Positions 32,613 through 41,137 of a DNA stretch of 64,000 nucleotides are shown here, in pieces (the stretch's first letter is position 1; the number at the start of each line of letters is the position of its first letter). A program made the translations under genes and the position numbers. The notes under the pieces were generated by a model, which saw only the letters and a program-made list of their open reading frames with translations, was not told the origin of the DNA and searched no databases. This stretch comes from Confluentibacter citreus (GTDB taxonomy: Bacteria > Bacteroidota > Bacteroidia > Flavobacteriales > Flavobacteriaceae). The DNA lies in assembly GCF_002807055.1 (NCBI RefSeq), contig NZ_NIXN01000001.1:682001-746000 (forward strand), read 5' to 3'.

Positions 32613-35048
32613 ATGCCTAAAAATATAGAACTTGAATTAGCGTGGGATTTCGTTGAAAAAACAGATAGAAATGTATTTTTAACAGGAAAAGCAGGTACAG
32701 GAAAAACGACGTTTTTGCATAAGTTAAAAGAGAAATCCTTTAAAAGATTGGTGGTGGTTGCTCCTACGGGTGTTGCCGCTATTAATGCTAAAGGGGTTAC
32801 CATACATTCATTTTTTCAAATGGCTTTTGGTCCTATTTTGCCTGAGGAAGCTGGATTTCAGAATAAAGAGACCGGTTTTCAAAGGAAATTCAATAAAACC
32901 AAAATTGATATTATAAAATCGCTAGACCTGCTGATTATTGATGAAATTAGTATGGTTCGGGCAGATTTATTAGATGGCATTGACGCTGTTTTAAAACGAT
33001 ACAAGGACAGAACAAAGGTTTTTGGGGGCGTGCAGGTGCTCATGATTGGTGACTTACAGCAACTTTCTCCAGTTGTGAAAGACCATGAATGGGATTTACT
33101 AAAAACCTACTATGAAACACCCTATTTTTTTAGTAGTAAAGTATTTAAAAGCTGTAACCCGATTAGCATTGAGCTAAAACATATTTACAGGCAAGATAAT
33201 GAGGTATTTATTAAAATTTTGAATGAAATCAGAAATAATAAACTCACAAACCAATCGGCTACACTTTTAAATGAACGTTATATTTCTGATTTTGTTCCAG
33301 ATAAGAACGATGGCTATATCACACTGACTACTCATAACAATAGAGCCAACGAGATGAATGATCTGGAGTTGCAAAAAATCAAAGACCGAAGCTATTTCTA
33401 TAAAGCTGAGGTAGATGGTACTTTTCCTGAGTATTCGTATCCAACCCATGAAATGTTAGAGCTAAAAAAGGGAGCTCAGGTCATGTTTGTAAAAAACGAT
33501 AGCACACCCGAAAAACGTTATTTTAATGGGAAAATAGGCAAAATTATTCATTTAGATAAAGAAGAAATTACCGTAAGATGCCAAGGAGATGATTTTGATA
33601 TTATGGTGACTCCAGAACTTTGGGAAAATATCAATTATAGCATCGATCCAGAAACTAAAAAAATTTCAGAAAACATTGTGGGCAGGTATTTGCAAATACC
33701 GTTACGACTCGCTTGGGCGATAACCATTCATAAAAGTCAGGGACTTACCTTTGAAAAAGCAATTATTGATGCACAAGCATCCTTTGCGCATGGTCAAACA
33801 TATGTGGCATTGAGTAGATGTAAAACGCTTGAAGGCATTGTTTTAAAATTCCCCATTGAAAAGAGCAGTATTATTAACGATATGCGCGTAACATCGTTTA
33901 CCGAAACGGTTGAAAATAACCCTCCAAACGAGACTGTTTTAAATGAATCCCAAAAAATATATCAACTTAGTTTGATTGAAGAATTGCTTAATTATCATGC
34001 GTTTTTGCATCCTATAAATAGACTTTTAGATGTGTATTATAAAAATTCCAGTAGTTTAAAAGGTCGTATTGCTGAACCTTTAAGTATCATAAAAGAGGAA
34101 GGAATAACTAAATTACTAAAACTAAATACCAGTTTTATGGCTCAGTTAAAAGCGTTGAGCGTTGATGTTATGGCACCAGAGAAGAATACTGTTATTCAAG
34201 AAAGAATCAATAAAGCGTTGGCATATTTCATTACGCATACAGAAGACTTTATTAAAACGCCTTTAAACACTCTAACATTTGCGACCGAAAACAAGGAAGT
34301 TGATAAAGAAATTAATAACCATTTAGATGCTATTGAAGACCAATTAGCAACTAAATTATATTGTTTGAATGGCTTAAAAGACCGTTATAGCAGCTTAAAA
34401 TATTTAGAGTTAAGAGCCAAATCAGTTTTACAAAAGTCCAAAACAATCCCCGTTAAAAAAGAGCGTAAAGACACCACGGAACATCCTGTTTTATTTGAAC
34501 GATTAAAAGCTTTGCGCACAGCATTTGCCGATACCGAAAACGTACCGCCTTATGTTATATTTACTCAAAAATCTTTGTACGATTTATGCGAAATGCTTCC
34601 TACAAACAATAAACAGTTGCTCGCTGTAAATGGCATGGGGAAAGTGAGAGTGGAAAAATATGGAGTGGAAATTTTGGATATTATTAAAGCATATTGCGCC
34701 GCTAATTCTATAGACGCCAATACCATTCTTATCAAAAAAGAAAAACCTAAAAAAGAAGACACAAAAAAAGTATCGCTTGAAATGTTTAAAAGAGGATTGT
34801 CTATTTCTGAAATTGCCAAAGAACGGAATTTTGTAGAAACAACCATTCAAGGACATTTGGCACATTTTATTCCATCAGGAGACATTAAAATAACAGATTT
34901 AATGCCTAAGGAAACGTATGAGGAACTTAAACAAATCATGCAGCAAACTACTTTTGATAGTTTATCGGAACTTAAAAATAAAATTGATGATAAATTCACG
35001 TATAACGATATACGAATGGTTGCTAATAATTTGGAGTTGTTGAAATAA
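32613..35048 (+). CDS. Pif1-like helicase with HRDC and HTH C-terminal domains
   Basis: An 811-residue SF1B helicase. It has Walker A GKAGTGKTT (about 28-36), the APTGVAAINAKG motif, Walker B LLIIDEISMV, GDLQQLSPV, and the C-terminal motor motif AITIHKSQGLTFEKA with VALSRC. After the motor (to about residue 420) there is a helical spacer, an HRDC-like domain (about 630-700, LFERLKALRTAFA, ending GMGKVRVEKYG) and a final HTH domain (SISEIAKERNFVETTI). Pif1-family enzymes unwind DNA, including G-quadruplexes. The RecQ-style HRDC-HTH tail on a Pif1 motor is found in Bacteroidetes and suggests a hybrid role in repair. It stands alone. Confidence 0.93.
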   Translation: MPKNIELELAWDFVEKTDRNVFLTGKAGTGKTTFLHKLKEKSFKRLVVVAPTGVAAINAKGVTIHSFFQMAFGPILPEEAGFQNKETGFQRKFNKTKIDIIKSLDLLIIDEISMVRADLLDGIDAVLKRYKDRTKVFGGVQVLMIGDLQQLSPVVKDHEWDLLKTYYETPYFFSSKVFKSCNPISIELKHIYRQDNEVFIKILNEIRNNKLTNQSATLLNERYISDFVPDKNDGYITLTTHNNRANEMNDLELQKIKDRSYFYKAEVDGTFPEYSYPTHEMLELKKGAQVMFVKNDSTPEKRYFNGKIGKIIHLDKEEITVRCQGDDFDIMVTPELWENINYSIDPETKKISENIVGRYLQIPLRLAWAITIHKSQGLTFEKAIIDAQASFAHGQTYVALSRCKTLEGIVLKFPIEKSSIINDMRVTSFTETVENNPPNETVLNESQKIYQLSLIEELLNYHAFLHPINRLLDVYYKNSSSLKGRIAEPLSIIKEEGITKLLKLNTSFMAQLKALSVDVMAPEKNTVIQERINKALAYFITHTEDFIKTPLNTLTFATENKEVDKEINNHLDAIEDQLATKLYCLNGLKDRYSSLKYLELRAKSVLQKSKTIPVKKERKDTTEHPVLFERLKALRTAFADTENVPPYVIFTQKSLYDLCEMLPTNNKQLLAVNGMGKVRVEKYGVEILDIIKAYCAANSIDANTILIKKEKPKKEDTKKVSLEMFKRGLSISEIAKERNFVETTIQGHLAHFIPSGDIKITDLMPKETYEELKQIMQQTTFDSLSELKNKIDDKFTYNDIRMVANNLELLK

Positions 35049-35053
35049 AGATC

Positions 35054-35100
35054 AAAAAAAACCTTGTCTCCGATCCAGTTGTTTTAGGGGAAGACAAGGT
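35054..35100 (-). terminator. Terminator of AlbA_2 gene
   Basis: ACCTTGTCT (35061-35069) pairs with AGACAAGGT (35092-35100) around a 22-nt loop. The A tract at 35054-35061 gives a U run on the minus strand only, so it serves the minus-strand gene ending at 35204. Confidence 0.75.
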
Positions 35101-35203
35101 ATATATAAATGATTAATAGCTCTACGAAGATAATTATTATTTGAATACTTTTGATATGTTGAGTTGAATTTAAAGTTAAATAAATGTAAAATAAATTTTA
35201 GCC

Positions 35204-36337
35204 TTAACTATATTTCACTTTTCTCAAAATCCGCATAGTCTCTTTGTGAATATTGTATAAACTGTCACTATGATTTTTTAAATATGGTTTCACTTCATTA
35301 AGTTTATCAATAGCTTCGTGAAATAAATTTAGGTAACAAATTAAGTAAGTGCCCGGTAAATTTTTTAAGTCATTTTCTTCACTAGCAGTAAGGGTCAGTC
35401 CTTTTTTAAGTTTTTCTAAGATAGCATTGTTACTATTATAAATATGGAATAGTGTTTTTTTATCAAATTGAGGTGCTTCAAATATTAAGGTTGTATCAAT
35501 GGTATAATTTGCATTATTTTCAAAATTAATGATGGTTTCTTCTAAAGGATAAAATTTATAATTATTATGAAACCCAAGTTGTACATATTCAATAATTTTA
35601 AAAGTGTCTTCATCATAAAAAATGGAAACTTCATCTAATGTGGAAAAAAACAATCTTACCTGTTCGTTTATAAGTTCAATATCTACTCTGGAATAATAAA
35701 CCTCTTTTTTAACTATCTTTTTTTGCCCAGACCAACACAAAACAAAGTATTCCTTAAAAACTTTATATTGCGGGTTATAGTCCACGCGCTTTTTTAAAAA
35801 CTCGAAGACACCATTTAGAGTATGTTCTATGTTGTTTTGAGCATTGTTTTCAATAGCTTCAACAATTTTGGAGTTGATGTCTTTAATCTCAATATCAAAC
35901 ACTTTGGGCATGCTCATGCTGCCATCTCTAAAGAATACAGAGCCACCGTAATATTTCCAAATATTTTTCCGTAAAGACGTAATTTTACCAGTTGCTCTTA
36001 TAGTAACCAATCCAACAACTTTATCGTCTGGTAAATGCGGAAACGGAATATTCTCGTATTGCACGATGGGCGCGTTTGTTAAATAGGCATTAATGAGATT
36101 TTGTATTTTACTGTCATCAAAAAAATCGACGCCAACGATGGTGTTGTTTGAGTCGTCCACACCAATAACAATATATGAGTTGTTTTTCGGATTACTGTTA
36201 GACAGTGCACAAATATGTTTTAAAAACTTGGCCTTTCCTTCTTTTTGGCTAATATCAACTCTTAGTTTTTTGTCATAAAAACTGTTTTCGTCGTTATGGG
36301 CCAAAAGGTGTTTTATAAGTAGGCGTTTGTTAATCAT
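35204..36337 (-). CDS. AlbA_2 (Schlafen-type) domain protein
   Basis: A 377-residue cytoplasmic protein. The N-terminal 135 residues match the AlbA_2 putative nucleic-acid or ATP-binding domain: an acidic/basic run, CALSNSNP, YIVIGVDD and VGVDFFDDSKIQ, then GKITSLRKN and VFFRDGSM. The remaining 240 residues (helical and beta segments) are not recognised. AlbA_2 proteins are often called transcriptional regulators or ATP-binding proteins without proof, and some act in defence. It is the last of three minus-strand genes (SDR, four-helix bundle, AlbA_2) with about 40-bp gaps. Confidence 0.82.
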   Translation of the reverse strand: MINKRLLIKHLLAHNDENSFYDKKLRVDISQKEGKAKFLKHICALSNSNPKNNSYIVIGVDDSNNTIVGVDFFDDSKIQNLINAYLTNAPIVQYENIPFPHLPDDKVVGLVTIRATGKITSLRKNIWKYYGGSVFFRDGSMSMPKVFDIEIKDINSKIVEAIENNAQNNIEHTLNGVFEFLKKRVDYNPQYKVFKEYFVLCWSGQKKIVKKEVYYSRVDIELINEQVRLFFSTLDEVSIFYDEDTFKIIEYVQLGFHNNYKFYPLEETIINFENNANYTIDTTLIFEAPQFDKKTLFHIYNSNNAILEKLKKGLTLTASEENDLKNLPGTYLICYLNLFHEAIDKLNEVKPYLKNHSDSLYNIHKETMRILRKVKYS

Positions 36338-36378
36338 TTGGAGATTGTCTATTCTTTATTTTTATTCTTTATTTGATT

Positions 36379-36768
36379 TCAATCAAATTTTGAGCCCTTA
36401 CGTTCGGAGCTTTTAAGATAATTGATAAATTTTGATAATTGATTTATTAAATTTTCAGCATCATTATTAAGTTTGTTGAAAGTGGTTTCATCTATATGAT
36501 TCCGTCGAAAACATCTTAATAATTGCGACTTGCTTTCGCTACAAGACCCACGTGAATAACTCAAAAACATGATGAATTCTTTGTTTCCGCCTCTGCCAAA
36601 CCCTTCGGCAATATTATCCATTATCGAACCAGAAGAGCCATTAATTTGTTCTCTTAATTTATAATCTTTATTCAAAGAAGTATTGCAGATAATTTCCCAA
36701 ATAGCATCACTAAATAGGGTTGCTTCTTTATAAATCTCTAAACTTTCAAATGAACTGTGGTGCGCCAT
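36379..36768 (-). CDS. Four-helix-bundle protein (23S IVS / Avd-like family)
   Basis: A 129-residue all-helical protein. Family marks are FESLEIYKEA near the start, LREQINGSSGSIMDNIAEGFGR (a conserved Ser/Asn-Ile-Ala-Glu-Gly core, shown here in part), and SRGSCSESKSQL. Members were first noted in intervening sequences of 23S rRNA and are related to the accessory protein of diversity-generating retroelements, but most are free-standing with unknown role. No reverse transcriptase, template repeat or rRNA is near. I chose ATG 36768, since homologues start near MAHHSSFE; the longer frame adds 12 residues. Confidence 0.88.
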   Translation of the reverse strand: MAHHSSFESLEIYKEATLFSDAIWEIICNTSLNKDYKLREQINGSSGSIMDNIAEGFGRGGNKEFIMFLSYSRGSCSESKSQLLRCFRRNHIDETTFNKLNNDAENLINQLSKFINYLKSSERKGSKFD

Positions 36769-36810
36769 ATTACTTGAATAATCAATAAAAATAAATAATG
36801 GCATTCATAT

Positions 36811-37563
36811 TCATAATTCCTTTTTCACAATAGTACAACTAGCTTGCGCCGTTGGAAATACCAACAAATCGGCAATATTAACATGGTTGGGCCTTGAAAC
36901 TACAAAATAGATGATCTCTGCAATATCTTCGGCTTGCAAAGCATCAAAACCTTTATAAACATCATCAGCTATTTTAGCACCTTTAAATCGAACTTTTGAA
37001 AATTCAGTTTCTACGGCACCTGGGTTTACTGCCGATACTTTAATGCCAAACGGATTTAAGTCTATGCGCATCCCTTCAGTAATAGCCAGAACAGCATGTT
37101 TACTACCACAATACACATTGCCTTTTGGATACACTTCCTTGCCTGCAGATGAGCCAATATTAATAATGTGTCCAGATTTTCTATCTATCATCTGGGGCAT
37201 AATAGCTTTACTAACATATAGCAAACCTTTAACGTTAATATCCATCATGGCATCCCAATCATCCATATTCCCAGATTGTATGAGGTCTAAGCCATGGGCA
37301 TTTCCTGCATTATTTATAAGAATATCAATATGTTTAAAATCTTCTGGGATTGATTCAATGGCTTTAAACGTTTCAATTTTATTGCTTACGTCAAAATTTA
37401 GGATGTGAACCTTGGTAAGTTTTTCTAAATCCTTTTTTATGGAGGTTAATCTTTCTTGCCTTCTTCCGCATAGAATTAGATTAACATTATGTTTGGCAAA
37501 TTCATAAGCTGTAGCTTTCCCTATACCACTTGTTGCACCTGTAATGAGAGCAGTTTTTGTCAT
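36811..37563 (-). CDS. SDR family NAD(P)-dependent oxidoreductase (YdfG-like)
   Basis: A 250-residue Rossmann-fold dehydrogenase. Cofactor loop TGATSGIG (8-15), NNAG, and the catalytic Ser in GSSAG with YCGSK (Tyr/Lys) are all present. GRRQ after the second strand suggests NADPH preference. Overall it resembles the YdfG group acting on 3-hydroxy acids such as L-allo-threonine or serine, but substrate is not certain. It is the first gene of a three-gene minus-strand series. Confidence 0.92.
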   Translation of the reverse strand: MTKTALITGATSGIGKATAYEFAKHNVNLILCGRRQERLTSIKKDLEKLTKVHILNFDVSNKIETFKAIESIPEDFKHIDILINNAGNAHGLDLIQSGNMDDWDAMMDINVKGLLYVSKAIMPQMIDRKSGHIINIGSSAGKEVYPKGNVYCGSKHAVLAITEGMRIDLNPFGIKVSAVNPGAVETEFSKVRFKGAKIADDVYKGFDALQAEDIAEIIYFVVSRPNHVNIADLLVFPTAQASCTIVKKEL

Positions 37564-37861
37564 TTATTCAATATATAACTTTTGTAGATAATCTTCTTAG
37601 AATAAGGATGGTTTATGTAATTCAAATTATAAAAATACTTAAAACTGGTTAAATATTTTAAAATTGTTTGCTATTAGAGTTTCTTATGAAGCTTACCTGT
37701 CAGTATTTATGTCATTAATATTTGGCATATATTTTTTAGTATTTAAATAACTGAATTTTAATGTATTGCAAATTAAATAATTGGTAGGATTAAAGAATAA
37801 AATCTACAACTATTTGTTTACACGTATATACAGTTACTATGAATTTAAAAAACAAAAACTT
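37564..37861. other. 298-bp spacer between divergent genes
   Basis: Very AT-rich DNA between the SDR gene and the DUF4382 lipoprotein gene. No exact TAnnTTTG box, strong hairpin or repeat was found. Both genes must have promoters here. The open frame running in from 37781 lacks coding character before ATG 37862. Confidence 0.5.
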
Positions 37862-38968
37862 ATGAAAGCATTTATGAAATTAAAACTAGTTGTTTTTTCA
37901 CTTTTATTGGTAACATTTTTTTCGTGTGATGAAGAATCGGGCAAAAGTCCCAGTGCCTTAGATCCTACAATTTCTGTAAGATTGGTTGATTCACCTGGTG
38001 ATTTTAAAGCCGTTAATGTTGAGGTAGTTGATGTGATGATTAAAATGGACGATGACAGTGATGATGAAAGTGGATGGATATCCCTTGAAGCACAAAATGA
38101 AACAGTAAACCTTTTAGATTTTACTGGTGGAGTTAGTAAAGTATTAGTCGATAGATTTCCCATACCAGCCGGAACTTTAAAACAAATGAGGTTGGTATTA
38201 GGTGATGGAAATACTATTGTTATTGAAAACGACCAAGCAATTGATGAGGAATTTGAACTTAAAACACCAAGTGCACAGCAATCTGGTTTAAAACTTAAAA
38301 CAAATGCTGTCATAGAAGAAGGGTTTACTTATGACTTTGTTTTAGATTTTGATGTAGAAAAATCTATTGTAATGAGCGGGGATTCAAATAATATTATTTT
38401 AAAGCCCGTTTTATATCTAAGTACAGAGGTTAGTTCTGGAATTATTGAGGGAACGGTTACACCTAACGATGTGCCTTCTACAGCATCTGTATTAGTTGAT
38501 GACAAAGGAACGCCTGAAACAGAGGATGATTTCGTAATATCTGCTTTAACCGATGAATCAGGTGCTTTTGCATTATGGGGCGTTCCAGCAGGAACTTATG
38601 AAGTTATTGTAACGCCATTAGATGAGGATTCCGATTACGCTTCAGGGAGTGCAGCAAACGTGACAGTAGTTAATGGTGAAATTACAACAATTTCAGACCC
38701 CATAGAGCTAATGCTTACACCTGGTTCTATAAGTGGAGATGTAACCAACGATATTGTGGTATCCGTTTCTTTAAAAAATAAAGATACTGATGAGATTATA
38801 GCGACAATGGATTCAAATGAAAATGGTGAATTCCTTTTTGAAGATGTCCCTGTTGGAACATATATAGTCACTATTAGCGCTGCTAATTTTGTTTCTCAAG
38901 CTATTGAAGTTAATGTAGTAACAGGTGTGGAAACTACTATGGAAAATGTTACTTTAGTAGCAGAATAA
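37862..38968 (+). CDS. DUF4382 lipoprotein with carboxypeptidase-like repeats
   Basis: A 368-residue predicted lipoprotein (lipobox FFSC). The first mature domain matches DUF4382: ISVRLVDSPGDFKAVNVEV, then LLDFTGG and the ending KPVLYL. Two beta-sandwich domains of the carboxypeptidase-regulatory type follow (about 205-290 and 295-368), each with the pattern of an acidic strand and GxFxFxxVPxGTYxV. The acidic DDDSDDES loop may bind calcium. It is likely a surface or periplasmic protein of unknown role. ATG 37862 is used because the upstream frame lacks a signal peptide. It ends at an exceptionally strong terminator. Confidence 0.88.
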   Translation: MKAFMKLKLVVFSLLLVTFFSCDEESGKSPSALDPTISVRLVDSPGDFKAVNVEVVDVMIKMDDDSDDESGWISLEAQNETVNLLDFTGGVSKVLVDRFPIPAGTLKQMRLVLGDGNTIVIENDQAIDEEFELKTPSAQQSGLKLKTNAVIEEGFTYDFVLDFDVEKSIVMSGDSNNIILKPVLYLSTEVSSGIIEGTVTPNDVPSTASVLVDDKGTPETEDDFVISALTDESGAFALWGVPAGTYEVIVTPLDEDSDYASGSAANVTVVNGEITTISDPIELMLTPGSISGDVTNDIVVSVSLKNKDTDEIIATMDSNENGEFLFEDVPVGTYIVTISAANFVSQAIEVNVVTGVETTMENVTLVAE

Positions 38969-38986
38969 TCATTAACTTTTAAAATT

Positions 38987-39023
38987 AAAAAAAGAGCATG
39001 GCCTAGGCCATGCTCTTTTTTTT
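38987..39023 (+). terminator. Strong palindromic terminator
   Basis: A perfect 36-bp palindrome (38987-39022, centre GGCCTAGGCC) with an A tract before it and eight T after. It could act in both directions. Confidence 0.92.
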
Positions 39024-39147
39024 AACCTATAATTAACGCACCCAAATTTTAACATTTAACCAATTATTAACAGCAAACCAAGAAAAATTTTAACAATTTG
39101 CATGACTCGAATAAGGTCAGTATATTCGGGCTTTAAAAAACTAAAAA

Positions 39148-40152
39148 ATGATGGAAGAATCAGGTACAATTGATATTAGATCTATTAACGAAAAAATTGA
39201 AAGAGAAAGTGCTTTTGTTGATTTACTTATGTTAGAAATGAACAAAGTTATTGTTGGACAAAAACATATGGTCGAACGATTACTAATTGGTTTATTGGGA
39301 CAGGGACATATTTTATTGGAAGGTGTTCCAGGATTAGCAAAAACATTGGCTATTAATACCTTAGCGCAAGCCGTTCATGGAAGTTTTAGTAGAATACAGT
39401 TTACACCCGATTTATTGCCGGCAGATGTTACGGGAACATTAATCTATAACATGAAGCTCAATGACTTCTCTATTAAAAAAGGGCCTATTTTTGCCAACTT
39501 TGTGTTAGCAGACGAGGTTAACCGTGCGCCAGCAAAAGTGCAATCGGCATTATTGGAGGCCATGCAAGAAAAGCAAGTCACTATTGGTGATGAAACCTTT
39601 AAACTTGACAAACCGTTTTTAGTAATGGCAACTATGAATCCTGTAGAGCAAGAAGGAACCTACCCACTGCCTGAAGCACAAGTAGACCGTTTTATGCTTA
39701 AAACAGTGATTGATTATCCGAAAATCGCAGAAGAGCAATTAATCATGAGAGCGAATATGAAAGGTAGTTGGGATAAAGTAAATCCTGTTGTATCTGTAGA
39801 ACAAATTTTAAATGCTCAAAAAGCCGTTCGTGAGGTTTACATGGACGAGAAAATTGAAAAATACATTCTTGATATTATTTTCGCAACACGTTATCCAGAA
39901 AAATATAAACTTGCCGATTTAAAACCCTTAATTTCTTTTGGAGCGTCCCCTCGTGGAAGTATCAATTTAGGAACCGCAGCAAAATGTTATGCGTTTATTA
40001 AACGTCGTGGCTACGTGATTCCAGAAGATGTTCGTGCCGTAGTTTACGATGTTTTAAGACATAGAATAGGCATTACTTACGAGGCAGAAGCCGAAAACGT
40101 GACTTCCGTAGATATCATCAATAAGATTATAAACGAAATAGAAGTACCTTAA
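39148..40152 (+). CDS. moxR: MoxR family AAA+ ATPase
   Basis: A 334-residue chaperone-like AAA+ ATPase that heads the Bat operon. Walker A GVPGLAKT, Walker B LADEVNRAPAKVQ, sensor 1 ATMNPVEQEGTYPLPEAQ and the arginine-finger region DRFML are present. MoxR proteins usually work with von Willebrand factor A (VWA) proteins encoded next to them, here the DUF58, BatA and BatB proteins. Two ATGs (39148 and 39151) are possible. A TATATTCG sequence at about 39118-39125 is a one-mismatch -7 candidate. Confidence 0.96.
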   Translation: MMEESGTIDIRSINEKIERESAFVDLLMLEMNKVIVGQKHMVERLLIGLLGQGHILLEGVPGLAKTLAINTLAQAVHGSFSRIQFTPDLLPADVTGTLIYNMKLNDFSIKKGPIFANFVLADEVNRAPAKVQSALLEAMQEKQVTIGDETFKLDKPFLVMATMNPVEQEGTYPLPEAQVDRFMLKTVIDYPKIAEEQLIMRANMKGSWDKVNPVVSVEQILNAQKAVREVYMDEKIEKYILDIIFATRYPEKYKLADLKPLISFGASPRGSINLGTAAKCYAFIKRRGYVIPEDVRAVVYDVLRHRIGITYEAEAENVTSVDIINKIINEIEVP

Positions 40153-40154
40153 TT

Positions 40155-40238
40155 AGTTTACACTATTCAGTGGCAGTAATCAGTTTCTTTGTTTACTGGA
40201 AACTGAATATAATTTACTGCAAACTGCGACTGTAAACT
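40155..40238. repeat. Nested inverted repeats in moxR-DUF58 spacer
   Basis: Three nested stems: AGTTTACA (40155-40162) with TGTAAACT (40231-40238), GCAGTAA (40173-40179) with TTACTGC (40214-40220), and CAGTTTC (40181-40187) with GAAACTG (40199-40205). The spacer is built from ACTG-rich words and would fold into one long hairpin in the operon mRNA. Confidence 0.7.
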
Positions 40239-40250
40239 GTTTACTAAAAG

Positions 40251-41117
40251 ATGGATACTAAAGAATTACTAAAAAAAGTACGGAAAATAGAGATTAAGAC
40301 ACGCCGATTGTCTGATCATATTTTTGGAGGTGAATATCATTCTACCTTCAAAGGACGAGGTATGACTTTTAGTGAGGTGCGTCAATATCAATTTGGGGAT
40401 GATGTTAGAAATATAGACTGGAACGTTACCGCCAGATATAGTGAGCCATTTGTAAAAGTTTTTGAAGAAGAACGCGAGCTTACCATGATGCTCATGGTAG
40501 ATATTTCGGGTTCTGAAATGTTCGGTACTGTCGAACAATTTAAAAACGACATAGTTACCGAAATAGCTGCAACGTTGGCGTTCTCTGCAACACAGAATAA
40601 TGATAAAATTGGGTTGATTCTATTTTCAGATAAAGTAGAACTTTATATTCCGCCAAAAAAAGGACGTTCGCACGTGCTTCGCATCATTCGGGAACTTATT
40701 GAGTTTAAACCAGAAAGTAAACGAACTAACTTAGCGGAAGCCTTAAAGTTTTTATCGAATGTGATGAAAAAAAAGGCCATTGTATTTGTACTATCCGATT
40801 TTATTGCAGACGATTACCAGCAAACCATGAAAATTGTTTCGGGCAAACATGATGTAACAGGCATTCGAGTTTACGATAAGCGTGAAGAAGAGATGCCAAA
40901 TTTAGGCATGGTACAAATGGAAGATGAAGAAACAGGCGAGTTGATGCTTGTAAACACATCATCGAAAGCAATAAGGTTGAATTATGGGAAGTACTATCAA
41001 GAAAAAGTGAACTATTTTAAAGATTGTTTCACAAAATCAGGAGCAGGTACCATTGATTGTCGTGTGGACGAAAGCTACGTAAAAAAAATGTTGGGGTATT
41101 TTAAAAGAAGAGGATAA
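40251..41117 (+). CDS. DUF58 / VWA-like protein of the Bat operon
   Basis: A 288-residue cytoplasmic protein. The DUF58 signature is clear: GDDVRNIDWNVTARYSEPFV, then a VWA-like fold starting MLMVDISGSE with the metal-site Ser and Asp residues. It normally pairs with MoxR, which is encoded just upstream. The function of the system is thought to be assembly or quality control of envelope or metal-containing complexes under stress; in Bacteroides the bat genes were linked to aerotolerance. Confidence 0.95.
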   Translation: MDTKELLKKVRKIEIKTRRLSDHIFGGEYHSTFKGRGMTFSEVRQYQFGDDVRNIDWNVTARYSEPFVKVFEEERELTMMLMVDISGSEMFGTVEQFKNDIVTEIAATLAFSATQNNDKIGLILFSDKVELYIPPKKGRSHVLRIIRELIEFKPESKRTNLAEALKFLSNVMKKKAIVFVLSDFIADDYQQTMKIVSGKHDVTGIRVYDKREEEMPNLGMVQMEDEETGELMLVNTSSKAIRLNYGKYYQEKVNYFKDCFTKSGAGTIDCRVDESYVKKMLGYFKRRG

Positions 41118-41137
41118 TTTTAAGTTAAAAGTTAAAA

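Noticed and set aside
36379-36768. Possible diversity-generating retroelement because of the Avd-like four-helix-bundle protein
   Set aside because: No reverse transcriptase, no template/variable repeat pair and no C-type lectin target were found nearby.
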